From Calliopum simillimum (Eukaryota > Arthropoda > Insecta > Diptera > Lauxaniidae): 64,000 nucleotides of DNA. The position numbers and the translations under genes are program-made. Location: assembly GCA_951812925.1 (NCBI GenBank), contig OX638370.1, positions 83,372,004-83,436,003 of the forward strand, in the 5' to 3' direction. Positions within the stretch are counted from its first letter, which is position 1, and each line of letters begins with the position of its first letter. Under the pieces are notes generated by a model. That model ran no database searches and was not told the origin of the DNA. It saw only the letters and a program-made list of their open reading frames with translations. Below, in pieces: positions 19,001-24,920 of this stretch.

Positions 19001-21711
19001 AGAAATTTGAGGAAGACCAACAAAATAGTTGGACGACAGTTTAATACATTAAGTACAATAGTTTTAGTAACATGTGGCAACACCAGTCAACAGCTGTTAC
19101 CGCAATCATCTGTTCACTCATCACACCGAGGTGAGTTGGGATGATTATAACCTCAGTGTAGGCAGAAAATATTGGCATTCGAGCGGCGACCGGCAGCGAG
19201 TAAAGGTGGTGAGCATAGTAGTTAGTGGCATTAGTTAGCATGGTATTGAGCCAAGCCATTACTGTGGACCTAGAAATTAGTGGCGTTTAGTTAGAACGGT
19301 ATTGAGCCTAGACGATACTGTGAAAGTGGTAAACATAGAAATTAGTAGCGTTTAGTTAGAACAGTATTGAGCCAAGCCGATACTGCGAGAGTGAGACAGC
19401 ATAATCACTAGGAGTTTTCAGTTATAACGGTATTCAGCCGATACGGTGAGAGTGAGACAGCATAGTCACTAGTAGCCTTCAGTTAGAACAAGTATTGAGC
19501 CAAGCCGATACTGAGTCAGTGAGACAGCATAATCACTAGGAGTATTCAGATATAACTGTATTGAGCTAAGACGATACGGTGAGAGTGAGACAGCATAGTC
19601 ACTAGTAGCCTTTAGTTAAAACAAGTATTGAGCCAAGCCGATGCTGCGAGAGTGAGATAGCATAATCACTAGGACTTTTCAGTTATAACGGTATTAAGTC
19701 AAGCCGATACGGTGAGAGTGAGATAGCATAATCACCAGGGATATTCCGCTGTAACGGTAGTGAGCCAAGCCAATAATGTATAGGCCGGACGTTCGAATCA
19801 AATTGTAACGCGCTCAAATCTGTAAATAAAATACCGTAATTTTAAGAAATTTGTAAATAAAAGAAATAAAAGAACGAAAACCGGTGTTTATATTCAAATT
19901 AAAATAAAATATTTTGTGACGCGAACCTTGGCCACCAGCGAGCCAAGACCTCGTTCCTAGCAAAAGCTTCGTCACAGAGTTCATGCAAAATCGAATGTAT
20001 TGGAATGGAACTAATGCCCAAGGATGCCTCTATCTCACGGTATGTCACATTTCGATCTTGCATTATCAGTTCACGCACGCCATCAATGTTCTCTTGCGCA
20101 ACGGCCGTTTTTATACGACGTTCACGGAATTCGTCTTTGAGCGAGCGTCGGCCACGATTGAATTCATTAAACCAGTTTTTCACAGTTCTATAGGATGGTG
20201 CTTCATCGCCATACAAAGATTTAAGTTCATCGATGCACTCTTTTCGTGATAAACCACATCGAAAGTTGTGAAAAATGATCGCAAAAAATGTTCACGAGTT
20301 AATTCCATTTTTTTGCCAAATTGATTTTTTCAAGTCACTGTAAACAACACAAATGATGGTCGTATGTCACAACGTTGTGAGTACGTTTATGCTAAGAAAT
20401 GTCAAACTTTATTATGGTGTTGCCAAATTTTAGCTATTGACATTAGTGTTGCCTAGGCCAGAAATATATATAGCAGCCTACGTATCTTAGAAAATACAAG
20501 TTGGACACTTCCCCAAACTGACTCTGTTACAGAAGCAGTTTTCTGGATTTTATTGTAATCCGGCTGAACTAGTTTGGACTAGGACAAACTTCTTTGATTT
20601 AAAAAAAAAAAATCAGAAAATGTTACCACTTGATTTTTGAATATTTTTTGTGAACAATTCTGCAAAAATTGGCTATTGTTAATACATTTTTTATTTCGTA
20701 ACTTTGGCATATTAAAAACTTTTGATTCGAATTAAAATCAAGGTAAAGGTAATAAATTTATTTCTAAAAGAAATTGCATGTCTTTGTAATAGCTTGAACG
20801 GTAAATGCCACACCACCATACTTCCCCACTCTTAAAATTTGTCCAACTCGACGTGAACATTAAATACACGAAATCTCAGCAGTGTGGTCATGAATATTTT
20901 TTTTAAGGCTGGGCCCACGGACTATATGTAAAATAATTTAGTAAAATTTTATACAGTCCCTTTTTTATAAATGATAGTCGAGGGATTGAAAATGAGCGAA
21001 ACTGGCTATCGGACACCGCTACCCCCCATACAAAAATATAATTTAAAACGCTATTATTAGAACATTATTTACTGGAGTGCAACCAAAATACACACTAGCA
21101 CCAGAAACAGTAAGGGCAAGCTCTGAACAAAAACTTGGTGACACGGTTGCCTTGAAGAGTCGATAGGTTTGATGAAATTGTGGTAAAAATCGGCTTTCGA
21201 GGTTTTATTTGCTTTAGTTTTATGGTCAAAAAAATGCAAACTCCGAATCATCTTCGCGTTATTACTTTTAAAGAGACTAGAGACTTCATAGCCTCTATTT
21301 TAAGATTTAAGATTTGTTTTATATATTTGAACATCTGCGGTTTCTTTCTTAACACACCTCGTATTGCTATACTTCAGAATATGTTGATTAACCTCAGCAT
21401 AAAAAAAAAAAATTATAAATTAAAATTAATTTAAATTAATTTACAGTCTTTTTTATTTCTTCAGAGAAAAATCTTATACTGTATGTACTCGTAAGTTGAT
21501 ATTCTTATTTCTACGAATGCTATTCAACTACAACTCTCTCTCCACTGGGTCACCCTTAGAGATTATTAACTTTCGTGTGCGACTTACCTTGAAAAGCAGC
21601 TTCCATAGTGATTTCCGCCTCAGCACCTCTGGCTGTTGCCAAAATAGTCATCAGTATAAATCCATGTATCAGCATATTATTCGTATTATTATTATCCTGC
21701 ATCATTTTCAT
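3888..21711 (-). CDS. Secreted EGF/laminin-G matrix protein, pikachurin/agrin-like (17 coding exons)
   Basis: Joined exons (minus strand): 21711-21588, 18019-17903, 17752-16795, 16668-16562, 16494-16412, 16336-16218, 12491-12347, 12279-12090, 12021-11885, 11773-11696, 11635-11496, 10431-10356, 10286-10134, 10045-8520, 8452-8351, 4221-4118, 4042-3888. Together they make 4314 nt, 1437 residues plus TGA, and every junction keeps phase. Order: signal peptide (about 1-31), EGF1 (44-80), low-complexity linker (81-399), EGF2 (401-435), LamG1 (436-616), EGF3 (616-655), LamG2 (661-820), EGF4 (about 830-865), acidic linker (about 870-1215), LamG3 (about 1216-1437). The alternation of EGF and LamG is that of pikachurin, agrin and perlecan C-termini, whose LamG domains bind alpha-dystroglycan or other receptors at the cell surface (family knowledge). 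Secretion into the matrix is inferred. From memory the fly counterpart may be SP2353; this was not checked, so no symbol is given. Confidence 0.88.
4118..4221 (-). CDS. EGF/LamG gene exon 16: LamG3
   Basis: 104 nt; acceptor CATTACAG, donor GTTG|GTAAGT. Encodes DSQDGYLEVDGRKSPTQRSP then RLRQLNTDTGLYVG, the G-x-L-x-V-D and L-Y-V-G-G strands of LamG. It is separated from exon 15 by a 4.1 kb intron holding transposons, yet phase and domain order fit exactly. Confidence 0.88.
4395..4565 (+). repeat. Dispersed repeat fragment, copy a
   Basis: Shares the phrases 'TGCCACGCCCC...' and 'TAGGGTTAACATTAAGGAAC' with 49300-49505, in the same orientation. It lies in the intron between exons 16 and 15 of the EGF/LamG gene. 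Confidence 0.6.
4893..6175 (+). mobile_element. Tc1/mariner element, 1283 bp, perfect 27 bp TIRs
   Basis: The left end AGGAGTGAGATCGAAAAAAT (continuing to 4919) is exactly repeated in reverse at 6149-6175 (27 of 27 bases). Both ends are flanked by TA (4891-4892 and 6176-6177), the target duplication of the Tc1/mariner superfamily. The size is typical of an unspliced autonomous copy. It sits in the 4.1 kb intron of the EGF/LamG gene on the opposite strand. Confidence 0.92.
5050..6042 (+). pseudogene. Tc1/mariner transposase, broken
   Basis: From ATG 5050 the reading shows a helix-turn-helix beginning (KIIKKFQKNP ... KKLAKELKVCRRTVSNVIQQ), then a first catalytic Asp in IMDDETY (about 5466), a second in WPDLASCHYGK (about 5752), and the terminal NPPNCPELPPEERYCA. 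The second Asp is followed by the Glu of that motif after about 37 residues, i.e. a DD37E-like spacing. In-frame stops occur near 5110, 5227, 5320 and 5593, and a frame change near 5880 precedes the C-terminus. The copy is therefore inactive although its ends are intact. Confidence 0.85.
6430..7080. repeat. Unidentified repeat with G-rich borders
   Basis: Both borders carry G-rich, purine-biased blocks (AGGGAGGGGGGAATTC near 6490 and TGGGGGGAGGGAG near 7021). Between them is a 360-base open frame on the plus strand (6538-6900) that overlaps a second frame; neither shows a domain I recognise. It is probably a fragment of a DNA transposon. Confidence 0.35.
7220..7990 (+). repeat. Dispersed intronic repeat, copy 1
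   Basis: It begins CCTTTGGCCTGGCCAAAC and ends near a GTAGGGTA motif. Internal blocks of the type 'GGTGCCACGCCNTCTTGTCCGA' and 'GTTTTTGCTCAGAGC' recur about every 150 bases. The whole stretch reappears in reverse at 15140-15895 and in part at 20970-21150. The end contains CAGACAGACAGACGGACATG, as seen in many fly dispersed repeats. Confidence 0.75.
8351..8452 (-). CDS. EGF/LamG gene exon 15: LamG3 middle
   Basis: 102 nt; acceptor CTTTCAG, donor ATAAG|GTAAAT. Encodes YLHFRYDLGSGEVDIRF then SDGLWHRVRAI, with the typical D-L-G-S-G and W-H-x-V-x-x LamG motifs. Confidence 0.9.
8520..10045 (-). CDS. EGF/LamG gene exon 14: LamG2 tail, EGF4, acidic linker, start of LamG3
   Basis: 1526 nt, 508 whole codons. 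It opens with the LamG tail (VDINGHALSI), then EGF4 (CPHACVARPCGPLAQCIPQM ... ECRCSAYNAQC). About 350 residues without a known fold follow: basic at first (KAKNKSKSAAAAA, KMKKIRAKHHG), then Thr-rich, His/Gln-rich (EHHQHHQHQYY) and strongly acidic blocks of Asp/Glu. The exon ends in LamG3 (WSVLKRFDLTGIDH ... NGVILWTGRQATTEEDDDFL). The donor, GG|GTTGGT, is weak but is the only one that keeps phase and the LamG pattern. Confidence 0.88.
10134..10286 (-). CDS. EGF/LamG gene exon 13: LamG2 end
   Basis: 153 nt, 51 codons; acceptor TTGTTAG, donor AAAAG|GTAAGT. Encodes the L-Y-L-G-G strand (NLYLGGVKHMDN) and FVGCIQK. The Cys should pair with the first Cys of the next exon. Confidence 0.9.
10356..10431 (-). 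CDS. EGF/LamG gene exon 12: LamG2 middle
   Basis: 76 nt; acceptor TTTTTCAG, donor TTAAG|GTTCTC. Encodes SEHPLSIGQWHTIKVSRTAR then LAVLK, the W-H-x-I-x-V-x-R strand of LamG domains. Confidence 0.9.
10500..11280. other. Intron 11 of the EGF/LamG gene, repeat-derived
   Basis: The 1064 bp intron is much longer than its neighbours (60-110 bp) and less AT-rich than its surroundings in 10530-11230, which suggests an inserted and decayed element. I could not assign a family. Confidence 0.35.
11496..11635 (-). CDS. EGF/LamG gene exon 11: LamG2 core
   Basis: 140 nt; acceptor TTAAAG, donor TTAG|GTAAGT. Contains LKPEHTDGIILYSGPERQGD, FISLSLSNGYVEFAFELGSG and PALVR: the complete LamG core with the G-x-I-L-Y-S-G, D-F-I-S-L and D/E-L-G-S-G elements. 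Confidence 0.92.
11696..11773 (-). CDS. EGF/LamG gene exon 10: start of LamG2
   Basis: 78 nt, 26 codons, phase 0 at both ends. Encodes VPAFNGSSFLRYAPLGDSAL then IWLELK, a typical LamG beginning (F-N-G-S-S-F-L-x-Y). Confidence 0.9.
11885..12021 (-). CDS. EGF/LamG gene exon 9: EGF3
   Basis: 137 nt; acceptor ATTACAG, donor CAA|GTAAGT. Seven Cys: the first (QDC) most likely closes LamG1 and the other six form an EGF (CFKYPCQHGGKCLPSDQG ... CLCPIGFVGDLC). Confidence 0.9.
12090..12279 (-). CDS. EGF/LamG gene exon 8: LamG1 end
   Basis: 190 nt; acceptor GTATAG, donor TTAC|GTGAGT. Carries the LamG end pattern: F-L-G-G (VFLGGTGNITG), then GFVGCIRRF and FEEHPLGDVTKGFDL. The Cys in VGC is expected to pair with the first Cys of exon 9. 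Confidence 0.9.
12347..12491 (-). CDS. EGF/LamG gene exon 7: LamG1 middle
   Basis: 145 nt; acceptor TTATAG, donor AAT|GTAAGC. Encodes FDCGSGVGSVRSKETILLNE, then a W-x-x-V/I strand (WNSVIIYRHRWDAWLVLN), as expected in LamG after the D-x-G-S-G turn. The 3726 bp intron before it is filled with repeats. Confidence 0.9.
12531..12767. mobile_element. 237 bp MITE with 19 bp TIRs
   Basis: TAATCAGGCATGTTCTCAA at 12531-12549 is exactly the reverse complement of TTGAGAACATGCCTGATTA at 12749-12767. The interior is partly palindromic too (ATTCGACTTTGAAATGGAAT region). It is non-coding and lies in the intron just upstream of exon 7. Confidence 0.85.
13000..13230. repeat. Dispersed repeat shared with 42710-42930
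   Basis: Both stretches contain CAGACCTGA, a 'GGTTGCCATAT' or 'TGTTGCCATAT' block next to a GAATC/GATTC core, and then 'AGATC(T)C...AC...TTTCGTATTGCA/TTTTGTGTTGCA'. Same orientation, strongly diverged. Confidence 0.5.
13315..13420 (+). repeat. Short dispersed repeat with TGGTCAAAATTTGACCA core, partial copy
   Basis: The block GGTCAAAATTTGACCACAAA followed by 'AATTTTGGTACTTTTTGGACAG' also occurs at about 55580 and 57664. This copy is truncated after about 100 bases. Confidence 0.65.
13862..14964. repeat. 1.1 kb foldback 2, in an intron
   Basis: The arms are reverse complements around a centre near 14413: GCATAAAGTGAGCTATGCAG at 13867 pairs with CTGCATAGCTCACTTTATG at about 14940. Motifs TTTCGAGCT and TTTTCCGGAAAA recur many times within both arms. 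Matching short open frames in the two arms are mirror copies, not genes. It lies in the intron between exons 7 and 6 of the EGF/LamG gene. Confidence 0.85.
15140..15895 (-). repeat. Dispersed intronic repeat, copy 2 (inverted relative to copy 1)
   Basis: Reverse complement of the 7220-7990 repeat. It starts TACCCTACACCCAGGGTATA and ends GTTTGGCCAGGCCAAAGGTT. It lies in the intron between exons 7 and 6 of the EGF/LamG gene, so the two copies bracket exons 7 to 15 in opposite orientation. Confidence 0.75.
16218..16336 (-). CDS. EGF/LamG gene exon 6: LamG1 core
   Basis: 119 nt; acceptor TTTTTCAG, donor TTCTG|GTGAGT. Contains the LamG signature: RVEFRPESFNGIILLSGER followed by 'GDFMALLLNKGFVEFW', i.e. 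the F-x-P-x5-G-x-I/L-L-x-S/Y-x-G pattern and the strand that ends in E-F. Confidence 0.9.
16412..16494 (-). CDS. EGF/LamG gene exon 5: start of LamG1
   Basis: 83 nt; acceptor TTCTAG, donor CCAG|GTTTGT. Encodes the opening strands of a laminin-G sandwich (IPKFSKKSWLAFPALRGAYK), with the usual aromatic 'S-W-L-A-F/Y' pattern of LamG domains that follow an EGF. Confidence 0.88.
16562..16668 (-). CDS. EGF/LamG gene exon 4: EGF2
   Basis: 107 nt; acceptor TTTGCAG, donor GAAG|GTATGA. Six-cysteine EGF (CSIDCGPDGQCDN ... CLCPFGKTGNNC). The classic C-x-C-x2-G-x2-G-x2-C ending is visible. Confidence 0.9.
16795..17752 (-). CDS. EGF/LamG gene exon 3: long low-complexity linker
   Basis: 958 nt, 318 whole codons, acceptor CCACAG, donor GGAAG|GTATGT. 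Rich in Ser, Ala, Gln, Asn and Thr with CAG/CAA (Q) runs and Ser/Ala runs, and no recognisable domain. It includes a Ser-Gly next to an acidic cluster (AASGSDEDIDDSD) and ends with GSG, continuing SG in the next exon. Both resemble glycosaminoglycan attachment sites. Such a linker is likely disordered, and its length probably varies between species because of the trinucleotide runs. Confidence 0.88.
17903..18019 (-). CDS. EGF/LamG gene exon 2: EGF1
   Basis: 117 nt; acceptor TTTTAG, donor CAAG|GTAAGC. Encodes a six-cysteine EGF module (CGHTSPCEQLCYEIHDGMYE, then CDCIEGYEL and a final Cys), closest to the LDLR/matrilin style with the YxCxC and GYxL pattern. It joins directly to the signal-peptide exon in phase 1, so EGF1 follows about ten residues after signal cleavage. 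Confidence 0.9.
18422..18640 (+). repeat. About 215 bp MITE-like repeat, copy 1
   Basis: Nearly the same as 38400-38617: both contain AAAATTTTAGTTTAATTT, AAACTATTTTGGAATAAATT and AATCAATACTAAAG. The second copy has inverted ends (TACACAGTAAAAATTTTAG and a terminal TTTTTAAGTGTGTA). Here the right end abuts the mariner element that starts at 18635. Confidence 0.7.
19040..19917 (+). mobile_element. Insert within the mariner element, possibly a solo LTR
   Basis: A non-mariner segment. It begins near TGTGGCAACACCAGTC (19072), has a tandem array in its middle and ends in an A/T-rich stretch with AATAAA-like signals (TAAATAAAAGAAATAAAAGA) before TATTCA at about 19893. The TG...CA edges, promoter-free array and late AATAAA fit an LTR, but no target duplication was found, so this is tentative. 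Confidence 0.35.
19205..19790 (+). repeat. Minisatellite, about 70 bp unit, dimeric organisation
   Basis: Seven or more tandem units built on 'GTATTGAGCCAAGCCGATAC' and 'GAGTGAGACAGCATAATCAC'. From 19380 two subtypes alternate (CATAATCACTAGGAG and CATAGTCACTAGTAGCC), giving a repeat of about 135 bases. Confidence 0.85.
19990..20309 (-). pseudogene. Mariner transposase, N-terminal part only
   Basis: Starts MELTREHF at about 20309, loses frame by one base in a T run near 20288, then continues YGDEAPSYRTVKNWFNEFNR, GRRSLKDEF and a second HTH segment (VRELIMQDRNVTYREIEASL). This is the paired HTH DNA-binding region of mariner transposases. After HSILHEL the similarity ends abruptly and the catalytic domain is missing, replaced by the array-bearing insert. 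It is not functional. Confidence 0.85.
20945..21150 (-). repeat. Dispersed intronic repeat, partial copy 3
   Basis: Shares GTCGAGGGATTGAAAATGAG and the GCAAGCTCTGA block with the 15140-15895 copy in the same orientation. It lies in intron 1 of the EGF/LamG gene. A further weak copy is seen at about 24930-25125. Confidence 0.55.
21588..21711 (-). CDS. EGF/LamG gene coding exon 1: start codon and signal peptide
   Basis: The exon encodes 41 residues starting MKMMQDNNNTNNML, with a hydrophobic core (IHGFILMTILATA) ending ARGAEA, a typical signal-peptide shape with likely cleavage after AEA. An in-frame TAA lies upstream (about 21750) with no ATG between it and 21711, so the start is probably 21711; the ATGs at 21705 and 21702 are alternatives. 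The donor is CAAG|GTAAGT at 21587 and leaves one base, which pairs with exon 2 to give Gly. Confidence 0.85.
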
Positions 21712-21873
21712 TTTCGCAACGTGATGATGATAATGACGACGACGACGACAATGCCGACTTTAACGCGAATGATGATGTTGTGATATTAAAATTCAAATAT
21801 AAAATTTCATCATTTTAGGCCTTAAAAAAACACATAACTTAAAAACGCTCCGAGCTGCTAATACAACGCATGA
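21712..21873 (-). other. Candidate 5' UTR piece with splice acceptor
   Basis: Upstream of the start codon the minus strand shows a pyrimidine-rich run ending TTTAATTTTCAG at 21874. This suggests that the 5' UTR continues in an upstream non-coding exon and that the promoter lies further away, in the 35 kb upstream. The acceptor is inferred from its consensus only. Confidence 0.4.
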
Positions 21874-23200
21874 CTGAAAATTAAATATGAAAAATAGAAC
21901 ATTTTTAGTGAATATATATGGAAATATACTGATATGAAAAGTAGGTAACATTCACCATGTATAGAACTACATAGGGGGCGAAAAGAAAGTAGGTACCGCA
22001 CCACCGACGAGACTCTACCACGAATTGTAACTCTAAATTATCAGCATGATAAATTCATAATGATATCATTATTTGCCTAGGACCAATACATAGGCACGCA
22101 AGCAATAGACGCATACATTAACAAAAACGCACACACACACAGACACACAACAGCAACGACAACAATAACACAAACAAAATCGACAAAATAATTATTCATT
22201 ATTAAAAATACTGATACACACACTTATGCACATATTTGGTTTAATAGTAAGTAGATATATATGAATGTATTGGTAAGTTAAATTTGTGTGCACTTGTCAT
22301 ATTGTAATACACAGACAGACAGACAGACCGAATGCCATGACAACATAGGACTAAAACACAACAAACACAATGCTCGTCGTTTTCCATTGCCGTTACCGTT
22401 GCCATTCTTGTGCAATTACCAGAATAAACTTTGCGCCAGGCAGGCATATACTTGAACTTGTGGAACTGACACAACACGTAATACCTCTACAATGTCTGTA
22501 GTAGTGTATGGTTGGCTATGTTGTCCACAGCTCCTTTTTTTCTTTTTTTTTTCTTTTTTCAAATTCTTTTCTGTTGTGTTTTTTTAATATGAAGACTCCT
22601 ACTGCGACGCCATATCCTGTAGCACTTGAGCAGTTATGGTCGTACTTAATGATATAATCGATAGTTAAGTTGACGCTTTGTTTTGCTTCTGACTTTGTTA
22701 GGTAGGTAGCGCACGGATGTGCGCTTGGGTTTGGTGCGCCTAAATGTAGGCACTAGCTTAAATGCTATGTTAAATTACCGCAAAGATATTCGTCCTCTTT
22801 AAGTTATGGGAAAATGACCGCAATAAATTATCATAAATAGTTTTCTTTCCTTTGGCATTCTTCACTTGGCTTAAAGTCTTTCTTTGCACTTTTGATGCTA
22901 AAAACTTGAAGCGATTTACGAATCTTGTCACTTCAAGAAAAACAAACTTCCTGCCACCTGCTGATGAGAAGCTTAAGACTGAAGCTGTTCAAAACAATGC
23001 AAAAAGTTTGAGCACGCATTTGCTGATGAACTGATAAGATATTAAAGAAATGTTGAAGTTCTGCTTAAATTTGCAGAGCTAACAGTTGGTATGGGAAACA
23101 AATGAACAGATCCGGAAGCTCTGAAAGTCTTTCGCAAACCTTTTAGTAAAAAGTCATCGTAAATTTGAAACAACATATTTAGAAGATTATTTTATTATCA
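21874..23200. other. Upstream flank of the EGF/LamG gene
   Basis: Mostly unique-looking DNA with CA-rich simple sequence at 22120-22165 and a CAGACAGACAGAC run at 22310-22325. It could hold upstream UTR exons or enhancers, but no convincing one was identified. Confidence 0.3.
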
Positions 23201-23569
23201 AATAATGTTAGAAATAAGAGTTCATAGACTTCTCTGAATGTTTAGTTTAATTTAGAGATTCCCAAACTTTTCTGAACCGTGTCCAAATTGTCGATTTTTC
23301 TAGTTTTTTCTGGGCCACTTTATAAAAGGCATTTTTAGATAAATAAGAACAACGAAAATTTATATGGTAAGAGTCATTCTTTGCGATGACTTTTAGCTCC
23401 CTCCAAGACTTTTTGCGATTCTTTGATTTCCCTCTCCAATGACAATTTACATGTGAATATTGGTCTACCACGTCGCACAGTGGTATTGCTTCATACATGT
23501 TCTGGAAAAAAAAAATTGAACGAATGCGCTTTTAACATTAGAATTTTGTATGCTTAATTAGCTACTATA

Positions 23570-23835
23570 TAGCTAGTTAAGAAAAATTTCAAAAAATAGC
23601 CGTGATTCGTCAACGGGCCATCTACCTCCTATAGAAAATGTACGTTCAGCTGTTGAAAAAAAAGAGTGCTGCGATGACAGAAGAAGTCTCATGTATTTAA
23701 CGAGCACCTGCCATGATGGCTTAATCTCACGGAGTTCTTCACACTCGATCCAGTATAACAGCGGATGGCGCAACCCTCCATCAGCATAATGCCGATGACT
23801 GGTTTCCATTTTTGGAATCATGAGATCAGACACGA
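23570..23835 (-). pseudogene. hAT transposase C-terminal (dimerisation) remnant
   Basis: The minus strand reads HPLLYWIECEELREIKPSWQ followed by LLLSSQHSFFSTAERTFSIG and GRWPVDESRL. This is the pattern of the hAT dimerisation region (D-x-L-x-W-W/F ... P-x-L-x-x-L/A ... S-x-x-x-E-R-x-F-S-x-G-G ... R-x-R-L). No other part of a hAT transposase is recognisable nearby. Confidence 0.65.
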
Positions 23836-24920
23836 ATTCCTCCCAATGGTGAGGAAGTGAGGCTATCTAATCCTCTGCCATTCTAAGCGTCATGGCACCC
23901 GATTCAGAATGCAACTCCACACCTAGCGTCCAAGCTCTTTCTTCAATTAAGTTTCAAACCACAGCCACTACGAAATTTGACGAAAAACCATCCCAATAGT
24001 CAGTTGAAAGATCCAGTGAACCGGATGCTCCAAAAGGACAGAATAATCTCTGGTCAGATTTTGTAGCAAAACACTACTCTTAGTATAGTTCTGATTAGCC
24101 TGAGACTAATCACCCATGTCAATTTATCATGGATTGTGGAAACAAATTTTTTAGTGCATTCTTCTTTTCAAGAAAGTTTCCGACTTTACCATGTACGACT
24201 CGACATACTATGGATCGTGGGAACGCGTTACCAAGTGTGGATTTCTCAGGAAAAACCTTCGAAATCCTGTCTTGGATTGCTTTTGACCACTTTGCAAAAG
24301 CCACGTCCTTCCACCTACTTGCTTTGGCTGTTAGCCGACAGCGACACTGCGGTCAACAGTGCCACTACCAACCAGCATTGCCAGGATTTGCCGCTGAAAG
24401 GCGGCAGGCTGTTTGGGTCAAGATATGGGAAAATGTCTAGTCAACAACTCCTCAAGTACCGTTTTATCTTCAATCCTTCATTAAACTCCTGTTAACCAAC
24501 GTTTAATCATCTATCAATCTTCTTACCAACAAGATTGTGCCTTCGTAAACCTTCGATGAAACAACATCTATCAGCGTTTTTTGTCGGTGGAAGATTCCAA
24601 TAAATGGGTGATGGAAGGTCGGTTCAAGCCAACCCACCCTTAACAAGTTGACCGTCAAATCAACTGACAACAACCTGGTAGGGAGGACCTACCACCTTTA
24701 GCCTCGATTGCGACCATTCTTTCAACAACTTTGACACCCCTTATAACCGCCGTGCACCATACTAAGGTAAGAAAGGCTGTACCATGCCTAAACTTTTCCT
24801 ACCTCCTGAGTTCTAGAAGGGATAATCTCTTTCCACAAATCTACCAGCTACGGAACAAGAAAGGCTATGAACTGACACCATCTTCTGTCGGGGACACCCA
24901 ACCCCCTAATCCGATGACAG
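23700..24920. repeat. About 1 kb repeat, copy 1 (partner at 28520-29560)
   Basis: Contains GAGGAAGTGAGGCTATCTAA, AGAATAATCTCTGGTCAGAT and CATGTCGATTTATCATGGAT-like blocks in the same order as 28520-29560. The hAT remnant on the minus strand overlaps its start. It is probably a decayed transposon family. Confidence 0.75.

Larger units (their letters stand above)
18635..20484 (-). mobile_element. Long-TIR mariner element carrying a foreign insert
   Basis: The ends TACGTGGGCTGCTATATATA (18635) and TATATATAGCAGCCTACGTA (to 20484) start inverted repeats of at least 110 bases: both include GGCCTAGGCAACACTAATGT and, further in, AGCATAAACGTACTCACAAC. A mariner transposase N-terminus lies near the right end, on the minus strand. 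The middle (about 19030-19980) is unrelated DNA with a tandem array. The element sits in intron 1 of the EGF/LamG gene, in the same orientation as the gene. Confidence 0.85.
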
